Below are positions 1-5,559 of a DNA stretch of 7,218 nucleotides, one piece after another; positions within the stretch are counted from its first letter, which is position 1; every line of letters starts with the position of its first letter. The DNA comes from Candidatus Alloscillospira gallinarum. Lineage in GTDB: Bacteria > Bacillota > Clostridia > Oscillospirales > Oscillospiraceae. The translations under genes and the position numbers were made by a program. The DNA lies in assembly GCA_904420055.1 (NCBI GenBank), contig CAJFTV010000170.1, forward strand, positions 1 through 7,218, read 5' to 3'. Under the pieces are notes generated by a model. It saw nothing but the letters and a program-made list of their open reading frames with translations. It ran no database searches and had not been told where the DNA came from.

Positions 1-1994
1 CGCAGGTCAAAGGTCTGTAGGAACCACACGATAACCGTGGCGAGGAAAATAATCGTAAAAGCCCTTGTTATAAAGTCCTTCGCCTTGTCCCATATGAGCA
101 TTCCAACGCTTTTCGGGCTTGGCATTCTGTAATTTGGAAGCTCCATGACAAAGGGCACCGGCTCGCCTTTAAAGGCCGTATCTTTTAAAAGCAGGGCAAA
201 CAGAAACCCTACGACAATGCCCAAAAGATACAGTCCAATCATCACAAGCGTACCGTTTTCCGGGAAAAAAGCGGCCGTAAACAGGGCGTATATGGGCAGC
301 TTTGCGGAACAGCTCATAAACGGCACAAGCAGTATTGTCATCTTTCTGTCCCTGTCAGACGGCAGCGTCCTGGCGGCCATAATTGCCGGCACGGAGCAGC
401 CAAAGCCGATGAGCATAGGTACAAAGCTCCTGCCTGAAAGGCCGAACTTTCTCAGAAGCTTATCCATGACAAAGGCCACGCGGGCCATATACCCGCTGTC
501 CTCAAGAATTGACAGGAAGAAAAACAGCACGACTATAATCGGCAGGAAACTCAGCACACTGCCAACCCCCGCAAAAATACCGTCTATTATAAGAGAGTGG
601 ACAACAGGGTTAATCCCATAAGAGGCAAGGGCGCTGTCGCAGACTGCGGACAGCCAGCCGATGCCCTGCTCCATGAGGTCTGACAAAAACGAGCCGATTA
701 CCCCAAAGGTCAGCCAGAACACAAGGGCCATAATCGCGATAAACGCCGGTATGGCCGTATATTTTCCCGTTAAAACGCTGTCAATCCTGCGGCTCCTTGC
801 CCGCTCGCGGCTCTCCTTCGGCTTTACAACCGTCTTTTCGCATATGCTCTCTATAAACTTAAACCGCATATCGGCAAGCGCCGCCATGGGGTCCATGCCG
901 CTCTCGTCCTCAAGCTGTACAAGCATATGCCCTATCATTTCCTTTTCATTCTCGTCCAGCTTCAGGGCCTCTTCAATGAGCTTATCACCCTCCACAAGCT
1001 TGGAGGCCGCAAACCGCAATGGTATCTTAGCCGCCGCGGCGTGGTCCTCAATAAGGTGGGCAATGGCATGTATACAGCGGTGCACCGCGCCGCTTCCGTC
1101 GCTGCTGGGAGTACAGAAGTCCATGCGTCCCGGGTGCTCCCGGAACTTTGCAACATGCAGGGCATGCTCCACAAGCTCACCTATACCCTCATTTTTCGAT
1201 GCGGATATGGGCACCACGGGAATACCCAGCTCCCGCTCAAGCTCATTCACATGAATGGTTCCGCCGTTTTCCCTCACCTCGTCCATCATGTTAAGGGCAA
1301 TTACCATTGGAATGTCCAATTCTATGAGCTGAAGGGTGAGGAACATGTTGCGCTCTATGTTCGTAGCGTCAAGAATATTTATTATTCCGTCCGGGCGGCC
1401 ACGAATGAGGAACTCTCTTGTAACCACCTCTTCATTTGTGTACGGCGACAGAGAGTAGATTCCCGGCAGGTCGGTAATTGTGGCCTCCGGGTGGTTTTTA
1501 ATAACTCCGTCCTTACTGTCAACAGTAACTCCGGGGAAATTCCCCACGTGCTGATTTGACCCGGTCAGCTGGTTGAAAAGCGTTGTCTTGCCGCAGTTCT
1601 GGTTTCCCGCAAGGGCAAAGCGCACCGGCTCGCCCTCCGGTATGGCGTCTCCCTTCTTTCTGACGCGGTACTCCCCCTCGCCAACTCCGGGGTGGGCCAC
1701 CTGGGCCCGGCGCTCGTTATTTTTACGCACATTGTTTGCGTTATGTACTCCTGTTATTTCAATCTTGGCGGCATCATCCCGGCGAAGCGTAAGAGAGTAT
1801 CCACGCACAATAAGCTCCATTGGGTCTCCCAGAGGAGCAACCTTTACAAGCGTAACCTCCGTGCCGGGGGTAAGCCCCATATCGAGTATGTGCTTTCTGA
1901 GGGACACCTCGTCGCAGTTTACAGACTTTATAACGGCGTCCTTACCGATTTCAAGTCTGTCTAAAGTCATATATTTTTTATCCGTTTCCGGCAT
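1..1994 (-). CDS. feoB: FeoA-FeoB fusion ferrous iron transporter (C-terminus beyond window)
   Basis: GTP-driven inner-membrane Fe(II) uptake protein. The frame is open without interruption for 664 codons and leaves the window, so the C-terminus is missing. Residues ~8-82 form a FeoA-type (SH3-like) domain, which is usually a separate ~75-aa protein; a ~35-residue linker follows. The FeoB G domain shows G1 GNQNCGKTT (130-138), switch region GVTVD (155-159), G3 DLPG (175-178), G4 NMMD (235-238) and G5 SAS (264-266). After a helical region to ~400, membrane segments begin near 414. Both gate motifs are present: GFGCSVPAI (530-538) and SCSAKLPIY (561-569). The start at 1994 is chosen because AAAAGGGGGG lies 6 nt upstream; an alternative ATG at 1970 has no such site. 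The gene has its own promoter and lies downstream of a terminator, so it is a separate transcript. Family assignment is near certain; the fusion is read directly from the frame. Confidence 0.96.
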   Translation of the reverse strand, partial: MPETDKKYMTLDRLEIGKDAVIKSVNCDEVSLRKHILDMGLTPGTEVTLVKVAPLGDPMELIVRGYSLTLRRDDAAKIEITGVHNANNVRKNNERRAQVAHPGVGEGEYRVRKKGDAIPEGEPVRFALAGNQNCGKTTLFNQLTGSNQHVGNFPGVTVDSKDGVIKNHPEATITDLPGIYSLSPYTNEEVVTREFLIRGRPDGIINILDATNIERNMFLTLQLIELDIPMVIALNMMDEVRENGGTIHVNELERELGIPVVPISASKNEGIGELVEHALHVAKFREHPGRMDFCTPSSDGSGAVHRCIHAIAHLIEDHAAAAKIPLRFAASKLVEGDKLIEEALKLDENEKEMIGHMLVQLEDESGMDPMAALADMRFKFIESICEKTVVKPKESRERARSRRIDSVLTGKYTAIPAFIAIMALVFWLTFGVIGSFLSDLMEQGIGWLSAVCDSALASYGINPVVHSLIIDGIFAGVGSVLSFLPIIVVLFFFLSILEDSGYMARVAFVMDKLLRKFGLSGRSFVPMLIGFGCSVPAIMAARTLPSDRDRKMTILLVPFMSCSAKLPIYALFTAAFFPENGTLVMIGLYLLGIVVGFLFALLLKDTAFKGEPVPFVMELPNYRMPSPKSVGMLIWDKAKDFITRAFTIIFLATVIVWFLQTFDL

Positions 1995-2015
1995 AATCCA
2001 CCCCCCTTTTTATCA

Positions 2016-2044
2016 ATTGTATGAAAAAGAGCGTAGAATTTCAA
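2016..2044 (-). promoter_or_regulatory. Sigma-A promoter of feoAB
   Basis: On the minus strand TTGAAA (2039-2044) and TACAAT (2016-2021) are separated by exactly 17 nt, each one base from consensus. Transcription would begin near 2009, giving a leader of only about 15 nt that is almost entirely the ribosome site AAAAGGGGGG plus TGGATT before the ATG at 1994. There is no room for a riboswitch, so control must act at the promoter. I could not see a convincing Fur or DtxR-type operator overlapping it. Confidence 0.75.
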
Positions 2045-2104
2045 CTGCATTTATTACAAATATGTATAGGATTACATGCGTTGTTTTTTACTTTGTCATA
2101 ACAC

Positions 2105-2148
2105 TAAAAATCCCGCACTCCGGAGCACCCTGCGCCGGAGTACGGGAT
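2105..2148 (-). terminator. Intrinsic terminator of the NMT1-like ABC operon
   Basis: The 14-nt arms 2110-2123 and 2135-2148 pair completely on the minus-strand RNA, with one U-G wobble, around an 11-nt loop. They are followed by five U (2106-2110). On the plus strand the wobble becomes a C-A mismatch, which supports minus-strand orientation. The hairpin starts about 10 nt after the stop codon of the binding-protein gene and insulates feoAB from read-through. Confidence 0.9.
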
Positions 2149-2157
2149 AAAAACTAT

Positions 2158-3219
2158 TTAGTCTAACTGCTCAACTGCTTTTTCTGCGTAGCTGTTGTCA
2201 ACGAGGTCTGAAAACTCCACTCTCTGGCTGAGCTCTCCGGCCTCCTCCATGACGTCCTCCAGACGCTCAAGGGACTCCTCTTCCATGATGGGCGTCGTGT
2301 TCCACGCGTCAATGCTCTTGTAGCGCTCTGCCACCTGGGCAAGCACGTCAACGTCAGTGTCCGGGAAGTAGCCGGCAATTACCTCAGCTATCTCCTGTCC
2401 GCTGTGCTCGGCAATCCACTGCTGCCCCTTTGCCACTGCGTTTGTAAATCCCTGAATTACGTCGGGATTTTCCGCCATATAGTCCTCCGCGGCAAAGTAT
2501 GCCGTATATGGTATCTCTCCGCTCTCCTCGCCAAGGGAGGCCAGAATGTACCCCTGGCCGGCGAGCTCAATCTCTGTCGCCGTGGGCTCAAACAGTGTTA
2601 CATAATCCCCGTTCCCTCCTGTGAATGCGCCGGCCATCATGTCAAACTGTACAGAGGTGTCAACCGTTGAATCCTCGCCCGGGACCACGCCGTTTTTCTT
2701 CATAATGTACTCCAGCGTCATCTCCGGGACACCGCCCTTCCTGCCGCCGATTATGGTCTTGCCGCGTAGGATATCCCAGGAAAACTCCTCGTCCGTACGG
2801 CCCACAATAAACGAGCCGTCACGTTTTGTAAGCTGCGCAAACACCTTGGGAGAGTTCTCCCTGCCCTCTATGAGCACGTATATACTCGCCTCGGGCCCGG
2901 CAAGGCCAATCTCCGCCTGACCGGTGAGCACCGAGGTCATAACCTTATCTGCACCGCCGCCGTTCAATAGCTCTACCTCAAGGCCCTCTTCCTCAAAGAA
3001 CCCGAGTTCCAGCGCCGCATACTGAGGCGCGTAAAATACAGAGTGGGTAACCTCGCTCAGGGTTATTTTTGTCATCTCTTTCTCCGGTGAATCAGGCTGT
3101 ACAGTTGTATCTCCGGTATTTGTATCCGGCGTATCTACAGTCTCCCCGTTTTCTCCGCAGCCGGCAAACAGGGCAAAACACATGGTAAGCACAAGCAGTA
3201 TACTAATAATTTTTTTCAT
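2158..3219 (-). CDS. ABC transporter substrate-binding lipoprotein, NMT1/SsuA/ThiY-like
   Basis: Extracellular solute receptor, 353 aa, anchored to the membrane by lipid. The N-terminus is a classic lipoprotein signal: MKK, a hydrophobic core, and lipobox FAGC with the lipidated Cys at 21. An acidic Thr/Asp-rich linker (~22-50) follows. The mature domain starts near 51 with the family hallmark VFYAPQYAALELGFFEEEGL (61-80), then GGGADKVMTSVLTGQAEIG (87-105). This is typical of NMT1/THI5-like binding proteins, whose members take up sulfonates, taurine, nitrate, thiamine pyrimidine (HMP) and related compounds. Substrate cannot be assigned from sequence by eye. Start supported by GGAG 6-9 nt upstream. 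It is the last gene of the operon, 131 nt after the permease and directly before a terminator. Length is normal for the family. Confidence 0.9.
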   Translation of the reverse strand: MKKIISILLVLTMCFALFAGCGENGETVDTPDTNTGDTTVQPDSPEKEMTKITLSEVTHSVFYAPQYAALELGFFEEEGLEVELLNGGGADKVMTSVLTGQAEIGLAGPEASIYVLIEGRENSPKVFAQLTKRDGSFIVGRTDEEFSWDILRGKTIIGGRKGGVPEMTLEYIMKKNGVVPGEDSTVDTSVQFDMMAGAFTGGNGDYVTLFEPTATEIELAGQGYILASLGEESGEIPYTAYFAAEDYMAENPDVIQGFTNAVAKGQQWIAEHSGQEIAEVIAGYFPDTDVDVLAQVAERYKSIDAWNTTPIMEEESLERLEDVMEEAGELSQRVEFSDLVDNSYAEKAVEQLD

Positions 3220-3350
3220 TTATAACTCCATTCCGCCGCTGACTGGATAATCCGCCTGACGCCTCCACAGCGGCAATGGAGGCCCCGGCCCATGGGCTGC
3301 GGCACCGCACTGTGCCTACGCCCGCGTTTTCACTCTGGGGAATGCCGCCC
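3220..3350 (-). other. GC-rich hairpin-bearing gap between permease and binding-protein genes
   Basis: This 131-nt spacer carries several dyads: GCCTCCA/TGGAGGC (3261-3267 with 3277-3283), the palindrome GCCCATGGGC (3288-3297) and GGCAC/GTGCC (3301-3305 with 3312-3316). None has a U tract on the minus strand, so it is not an obvious terminator. In ABC operons such structures often protect or process the mRNA so that the binding protein is made in excess; that role here is inference. No coding potential was seen. Confidence 0.5.
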
Positions 3351-4172
3351 TCAGGCCGACACTCCCATATATTTTTTAAGTCCCTTTTCCAAAAGCAGCA
3401 CTCCCTGGTACATCACGGCGGCTGCCACGGCGAGAATTATAACCGTTGTCATCACAAGGTCCATTTTAAAAACCTGTGAGCCGTAGACTATAAGATATCC
3501 AAGGCCCGCTTTTGACACGAGAAATTCTCCCATTATGGCGCCAACCCAGGAGAGGCCCACGTTTACCTTGAGGGCATTTACAAGTGTTGTGAGGTTTGCG
3601 GGAAGCACAAGCTTAAAAAGTATCTGTCTCTTTCCCGCCCCCAGCGTCCGCATTAGCTTTACCTTTTCCGGGTCTGTGGCGTTAAACCCATTGTGGACGT
3701 CAAGCACCGTGACAATCAGCGAAATAGCAAGAGTCATGGCAATTATCGCGCCGGAGCCCGCTCCCATCCAGACAATGAAAATAGGCCCCAGCGCCGTTTT
3801 CGGCAATGAATTCAGCACTACAAGATAGGGGTCTAAAATGCGGGACAGCGTCGGGCTCAGCCACAGTGCAACTGCAATAAGGCTGCCGGCAACCGTCCCC
3901 ACTGTAAAGCCTATTACTGTTTCAAGGCAGGACACCCCGATATGTGTAAAAAGGTCGCCGGAACTGTAAAGATTTTTAAGTGTCTCTATCATTCTGGAGG
4001 GACAGCTCATTATAAAAGAGTCAATCCATTTCAGCTGAGCCGCCAGCTCCCAAATTCCAAAAAAACCGACTAAAATAACGGCTCTCGCCAAAATTACAAG
4101 GCGTTTTTTCCTTGTTCGTGACCTTAAGTAGCCAAGCCGCTCTTCTGAGAGCCCGGCCTTATTTGCTTTCAT
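3351..4172 (-). CDS. ABC transporter permease, SsuC/TauC/ThiX-like
   Basis: Membrane subunit, 273 aa from the preferred start, of the same importer. A basic N-terminus (RSRTRKKR, 18-25) precedes the first membrane helix (~26-45). The BPD_transp_1 core has a stretch typical of the SsuC group (NSLPKTALGPIFIVWMGAG, 121-139). Its EAA coupling loop lies around LMRTLGAGKRQILFKLVLP (173-191), which docks on the ATPase, followed by GLSWVGAIMGE (206-216). About six hydrophobic segments are visible. An in-frame ATG at 4193 would add seven residues, but GGGGGG (4179-4184) sits 6 nt before the ATG at 4172, so the latter is chosen. It overlaps the end of the ATPase gene by 14 nt, indicating translational coupling. 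The C-terminus is normal. Substrate is unknown, as for the binding protein. Confidence 0.92.
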   Translation of the reverse strand: MKANKAGLSEERLGYLRSRTRKKRLVILARAVILVGFFGIWELAAQLKWIDSFIMSCPSRMIETLKNLYSSGDLFTHIGVSCLETVIGFTVGTVAGSLIAVALWLSPTLSRILDPYLVVLNSLPKTALGPIFIVWMGAGSGAIIAMTLAISLIVTVLDVHNGFNATDPEKVKLMRTLGAGKRQILFKLVLPANLTTLVNALKVNVGLSWVGAIMGEFLVSKAGLGYLIVYGSQVFKMDLVMTTVIILAVAAAVMYQGVLLLEKGLKKYMGVSA

Positions 4173-4917
4173 CAAGTTCCCCCCATATGGCATTGAAATA
4201 TGACCGGAATTCCGGGTGATTTCTCCGCTCTATGGGAGTGAGGCCGGAAAACAGGTCAAGACTGTGTATGCTGCGTATCCTCGACGGCCGCCCGGTCAGC
4301 ACGACAACCCTGTCGGACATGCTGATACTCTCTGAAATATCGTGCGTGACTAAAATGGCCGTCTTTTTCTCCTGTTTTATAATTGTGTATATGTCGTCAG
4401 ACACGGAAAGACGCGTCTGGTAATCCAGCGCCGAGAACGGCTCGTCAAGCAGCAGAAGCTCCGGGTCTGTCGCCAGCGTCCTTATAAGCGCGCAGCGCTG
4501 GCGCATTCCGCCGGAGAGCTGTCCCGGCGTCTTTTTCATAAACTCCCCGAGGCCGTATCGCCGCAAAAGCTCACGCACGTGCTCTAATCGCTCCTTCGTC
4601 TTTTTGCCCTGTATCTCAAGCCCCAGAGTAACATTCGCCCATATTGTCCTCCACGGGAAAAGCTGGTCTTTCTGGGGCATAAAGCCGACCTCTCCGTTTG
4701 GTCCGTGAATCTCTTCGCCATTTATCACCACACGCCCCGCCGACGGTTTATCCAGGCCCGCAATGATGGAAAGTAGCGTGGATTTGCCGCAGCCGGAAGG
4801 GCCAACCACGCTTATAAATTCTCCGTCCCGTATTTCAAGGCTTATATCTTCAACAGCGCTTATCTCGCCTTCCGGCGACTGGTACGTCTTTTTAACTCCC
4901 TCTACGCTAACACTCAT
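4159..4917 (-). CDS. ABC transporter ATP-binding protein, SsuB/TauB-like
   Basis: Cytoplasmic ATPase, 252 aa, powering the importer; first gene of the operon. All catalytic motifs are intact: Walker A GPSGCGKST (39-47), Q-loop with Gln82 in MPQKD, signature LSGGM (134-138), Walker B with DE in LLLLDEP (154-160) followed by FSALD, and the H-loop His192 in THD. The motif FPWRTIWANV (87-96) right after the Q-loop is typical of the nitrate/sulfonate/taurine (SsuB/TauB) branch. The length of ~250 aa shows no C-terminal regulatory extension. Start supported by the very strong ribosome site AAAGGAGGAAG just upstream. It overlaps the permease gene. A promoter must lie in 4918-5100 on the minus strand, but none is convincing. 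No TPP-type leader element was recognised, so a thiamine role is not supported by regulation. Confidence 0.95.
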   Translation of the reverse strand: MSVSVEGVKKTYQSPEGEISAVEDISLEIRDGEFISVVGPSGCGKSTLLSIIAGLDKPSAGRVVINGEEIHGPNGEVGFMPQKDQLFPWRTIWANVTLGLEIQGKKTKERLEHVRELLRRYGLGEFMKKTPGQLSGGMRQRCALIRTLATDPELLLLDEPFSALDYQTRLSVSDDIYTIIKQEKKTAILVTHDISESISMSDRVVVLTGRPSRIRSIHSLDLFSGLTPIERRNHPEFRSYFNAIWGELDESK

Positions 4918-5050
4918 GTACTTCCTCCTTTATATAGCTCTTATCTTTTGCTCTCCCCCGCTTCTAATGATATTTTATGTGAGAGCCATGGAAATGTTAT
5001 TGCAAATCGTATTAGGCTCCCTATCTACATTCATAAAATCTCGACAGTGC

Positions 5051-5073
5051 GGCACATGGCAGCCACATGTGCC
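5051..5073. repeat. Perfect dyad GGCACATG-N7-CATGTGCC in the divergent intergenic region
   Basis: Eight-base arms (5051-5058 and 5066-5073) match perfectly around a 7-nt centre. The dyad lies about 25 bp upstream of the first mod promoter and about 130 bp upstream of the divergent ATPase gene. It has no following U tract on either strand, which argues against a simple terminator. It fits a dimeric regulator operator, but no regulator family is recognised. Confidence 0.55.
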
Positions 5074-5097
5074 TTAAAAATACGCTATTTTTTTGAC

Positions 5098-5126
5098 TTG
5101 ACCGGTGTAAAAACCTCTCTTATAAT
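5098..5126 (+). promoter_or_regulatory. Upstream sigma-A promoter (P1) of the mod leader
   Basis: TTGACC (5098-5103) and the perfect TATAAT (5121-5126) are separated by exactly 17 nt. An A/T-rich tract (5076-5094), itself an inverted repeat AAAAATA-CGC-TATTTTT, lies directly upstream and could act as an UP element. Transcription would begin near 5133, about 96 nt before the riboswitch. A TTGACT at 5093-5098 overlaps but its 22-nt spacing is too long. Confidence 0.7.
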
Positions 5127-5176
5127 TTAAACACTTGGTCAAACTGGCCAATTTTTCCATGTTTTACTCAGCAATA

Positions 5177-5205
5177 TTGACATTCTCCGGCAAATGCTCT
5201 ATTAT
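5177..5205 (+). promoter_or_regulatory. Downstream sigma-A promoter (P2) of the mod operon
   Basis: The perfect consensus TTGACA (5177-5182) is followed after 17 nt by TATTAT (5200-5205). Transcription would start near 5212, placing the first paired base of the riboswitch (5229) about 17 nt into the RNA. That spacing makes this the likely main promoter for modABC. Confidence 0.75.
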
Positions 5206-5228
5206 TATGTCAGTTAAATATTTCTGTC

Positions 5229-5370
5229 TTCCGAGCCGTGCGGCCTAAAGGTTCTGCCCATGGACGCCCGGCCGATTAAAATGCCTTTCGCATTTTGTCA
5301 GAGCCCCGCTGGAAACGGCGTGACTTTCCATGTTTGAGAAGGAGCAGTGCCGGCGAGTTTTTCCTCGGAA
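5229..5370 (+). ncRNA. Probable molybdenum cofactor (Moco-family) riboswitch aptamer
   Basis: The segment is closed by UUCCGAG (5229-5235) pairing with CUCGGAA (5364-5370). Inside are at least three hairpins. The first (5240-5267) carries an internal loop with CCUAAAG opposite CAUGG, close to the 11-nt tetraloop receptor. The second is an AAAAUGC/GCAUUUU hairpin (5278-5284 with 5290-5296). The third is CGCUG-GAAA-CGGCG (5307-5320), capped by a GNRA tetraloop. A GNRA loop docking into a receptor is a known hallmark of the Moco RNA family, and the element sits between a promoter and a terminator ahead of molybdate transport genes, the expected context. CCGGC (5268-5272) could also pair with GCCGG (5349-5353). 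I cannot tell by eye whether it prefers the molybdenum or the tungsten cofactor. Identification rests on fold and context, not on a covariance search. Confidence 0.8.
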
Positions 5371-5384
5371 TACCATAAACGCAC

Positions 5385-5423
5385 AAAAAGTGCGCTGTTT
5401 CTTCACAAACAGCGCACTTTTTT
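5385..5423 (+). terminator. Intrinsic terminator, riboswitch expression platform
   Basis: The 11-bp stem GUGCGCUGUUU/AAACAGCGCAC (5390-5400 with 5407-5417) is perfect, has a 6-nt loop, and is extended by five A before and six U after. It lies 14 nt past the riboswitch and 137 nt before modA, so it would stop leader transcripts before the operon. A competing fold exists: AAACGCAC (5377-5384) can pair with GUGC (5390-5393) and GUUU (5397-5400), breaking the terminator stem. Because of the A/U flanks it may also stop minus-strand transcripts. Confidence 0.9.
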
Positions 5424-5426
5424 CTG

Positions 5427-5473
5427 ATAGAGCGCAGCCGCACACCCGCCTAAAAGTCTGCGGCCGCTTCTAT
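5427..5473 (+). other. Second leader hairpin, long stem with two bulges
   Basis: The RNA pairs AUAG-AGCG-(CA)-GCCGCA (5427-5442) with UGCGGC-CGCU-(U)-CUAU (5459-5473), giving 14 base pairs interrupted by a 2-nt and a 1-nt bulge, with a 16-nt loop. No U tract follows, so it is not a terminator. It lies after the terminator, inside the portion of the leader made only on read-through. Function unknown. Confidence 0.55.
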
Positions 5474-5480
5474 ATCGGCA

Positions 5481-5526
5481 GGAAACTGTTACCAGGTCTG
5501 CCGTCAGGATTATGGTAACAGTTTTC
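5481..5526 (+). other. Third leader hairpin overlapping a modA anti-Shine-Dalgarno segment
   Basis: AAACUGUUACC (5483-5493) pairs perfectly with GGUAACAGUUU (5514-5524), extended by a G-U and a G-C pair to 13 bp, around a 20-nt loop. The 3' arm runs into UUUCUCC (5523-5529), which is exactly complementary to GGAGAAA at the modA ribosome site (5547-5553). The two pairings share four bases and exclude each other. The short UUUU after the stem also allows a weak terminator reading. On DNA it could be an operator. Confidence 0.55.
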
Positions 5527-5542
5527 TCCCTTAAATTCAAGT

Positions 5543-5550
5543 AAAAGGAG
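5543..5550 (+). promoter_or_regulatory. Ribosome binding site of modA, potentially sequestered
   Basis: AAAAGGAG lies 9 nt before the modA ATG at 5560. GGAGAAA (5547-5553) can pair with the upstream UUUCUCC (5523-5529), so access may depend on which leader hairpin forms. Confidence 0.75.
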
Positions 5551-5559
5551 AAATTCAAC

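Noticed and set aside
145..1964. Several plus-strand frames (145-621, 661-1254, 927-1559, 1692-1964) and others overlapping the first 2 kb
   Set aside because: They are antisense shadows of the feoAB gene, which shows complete family motifs on the minus strand. Their translations are low-complexity Ser/Arg-rich and match no family.
1995..2104. Fur or DtxR-type operator at the feoAB promoter
   Set aside because: No stretch resembling the 19-bp Fur box or a DtxR/MntR palindrome was convincing by eye; AT-rich bases there are explained by the promoter.
1573..2166. Plus-strand 197-aa frame reaching across the feoAB promoter and the terminator
   Set aside because: It is antisense to the FeoA domain and then runs through non-coding regulatory sequence; no ribosome site and no family signal.
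4967..4994. Possible minus-strand promoter TTTCCA-16-TATCAT for the ATPase operon
   Set aside because: The -35 box matches only four of six bases and better evidence is lacking; kept out of the annotation although a promoter must lie nearby.
4918..5100. TPP riboswitch upstream of the NMT1-like operon, which would have pointed to thiamine precursor uptake
   Set aside because: The conserved CUGAGA and ACCUGAU blocks were not found on the minus strand.
4763..5130. Small plus-strand frames (4763-5077, 4948-5130) in the divergent gap
   Set aside because: The first overlaps the ATPase gene antisense and both run into the dyad and promoter region. No good ribosome site or recognisable product.
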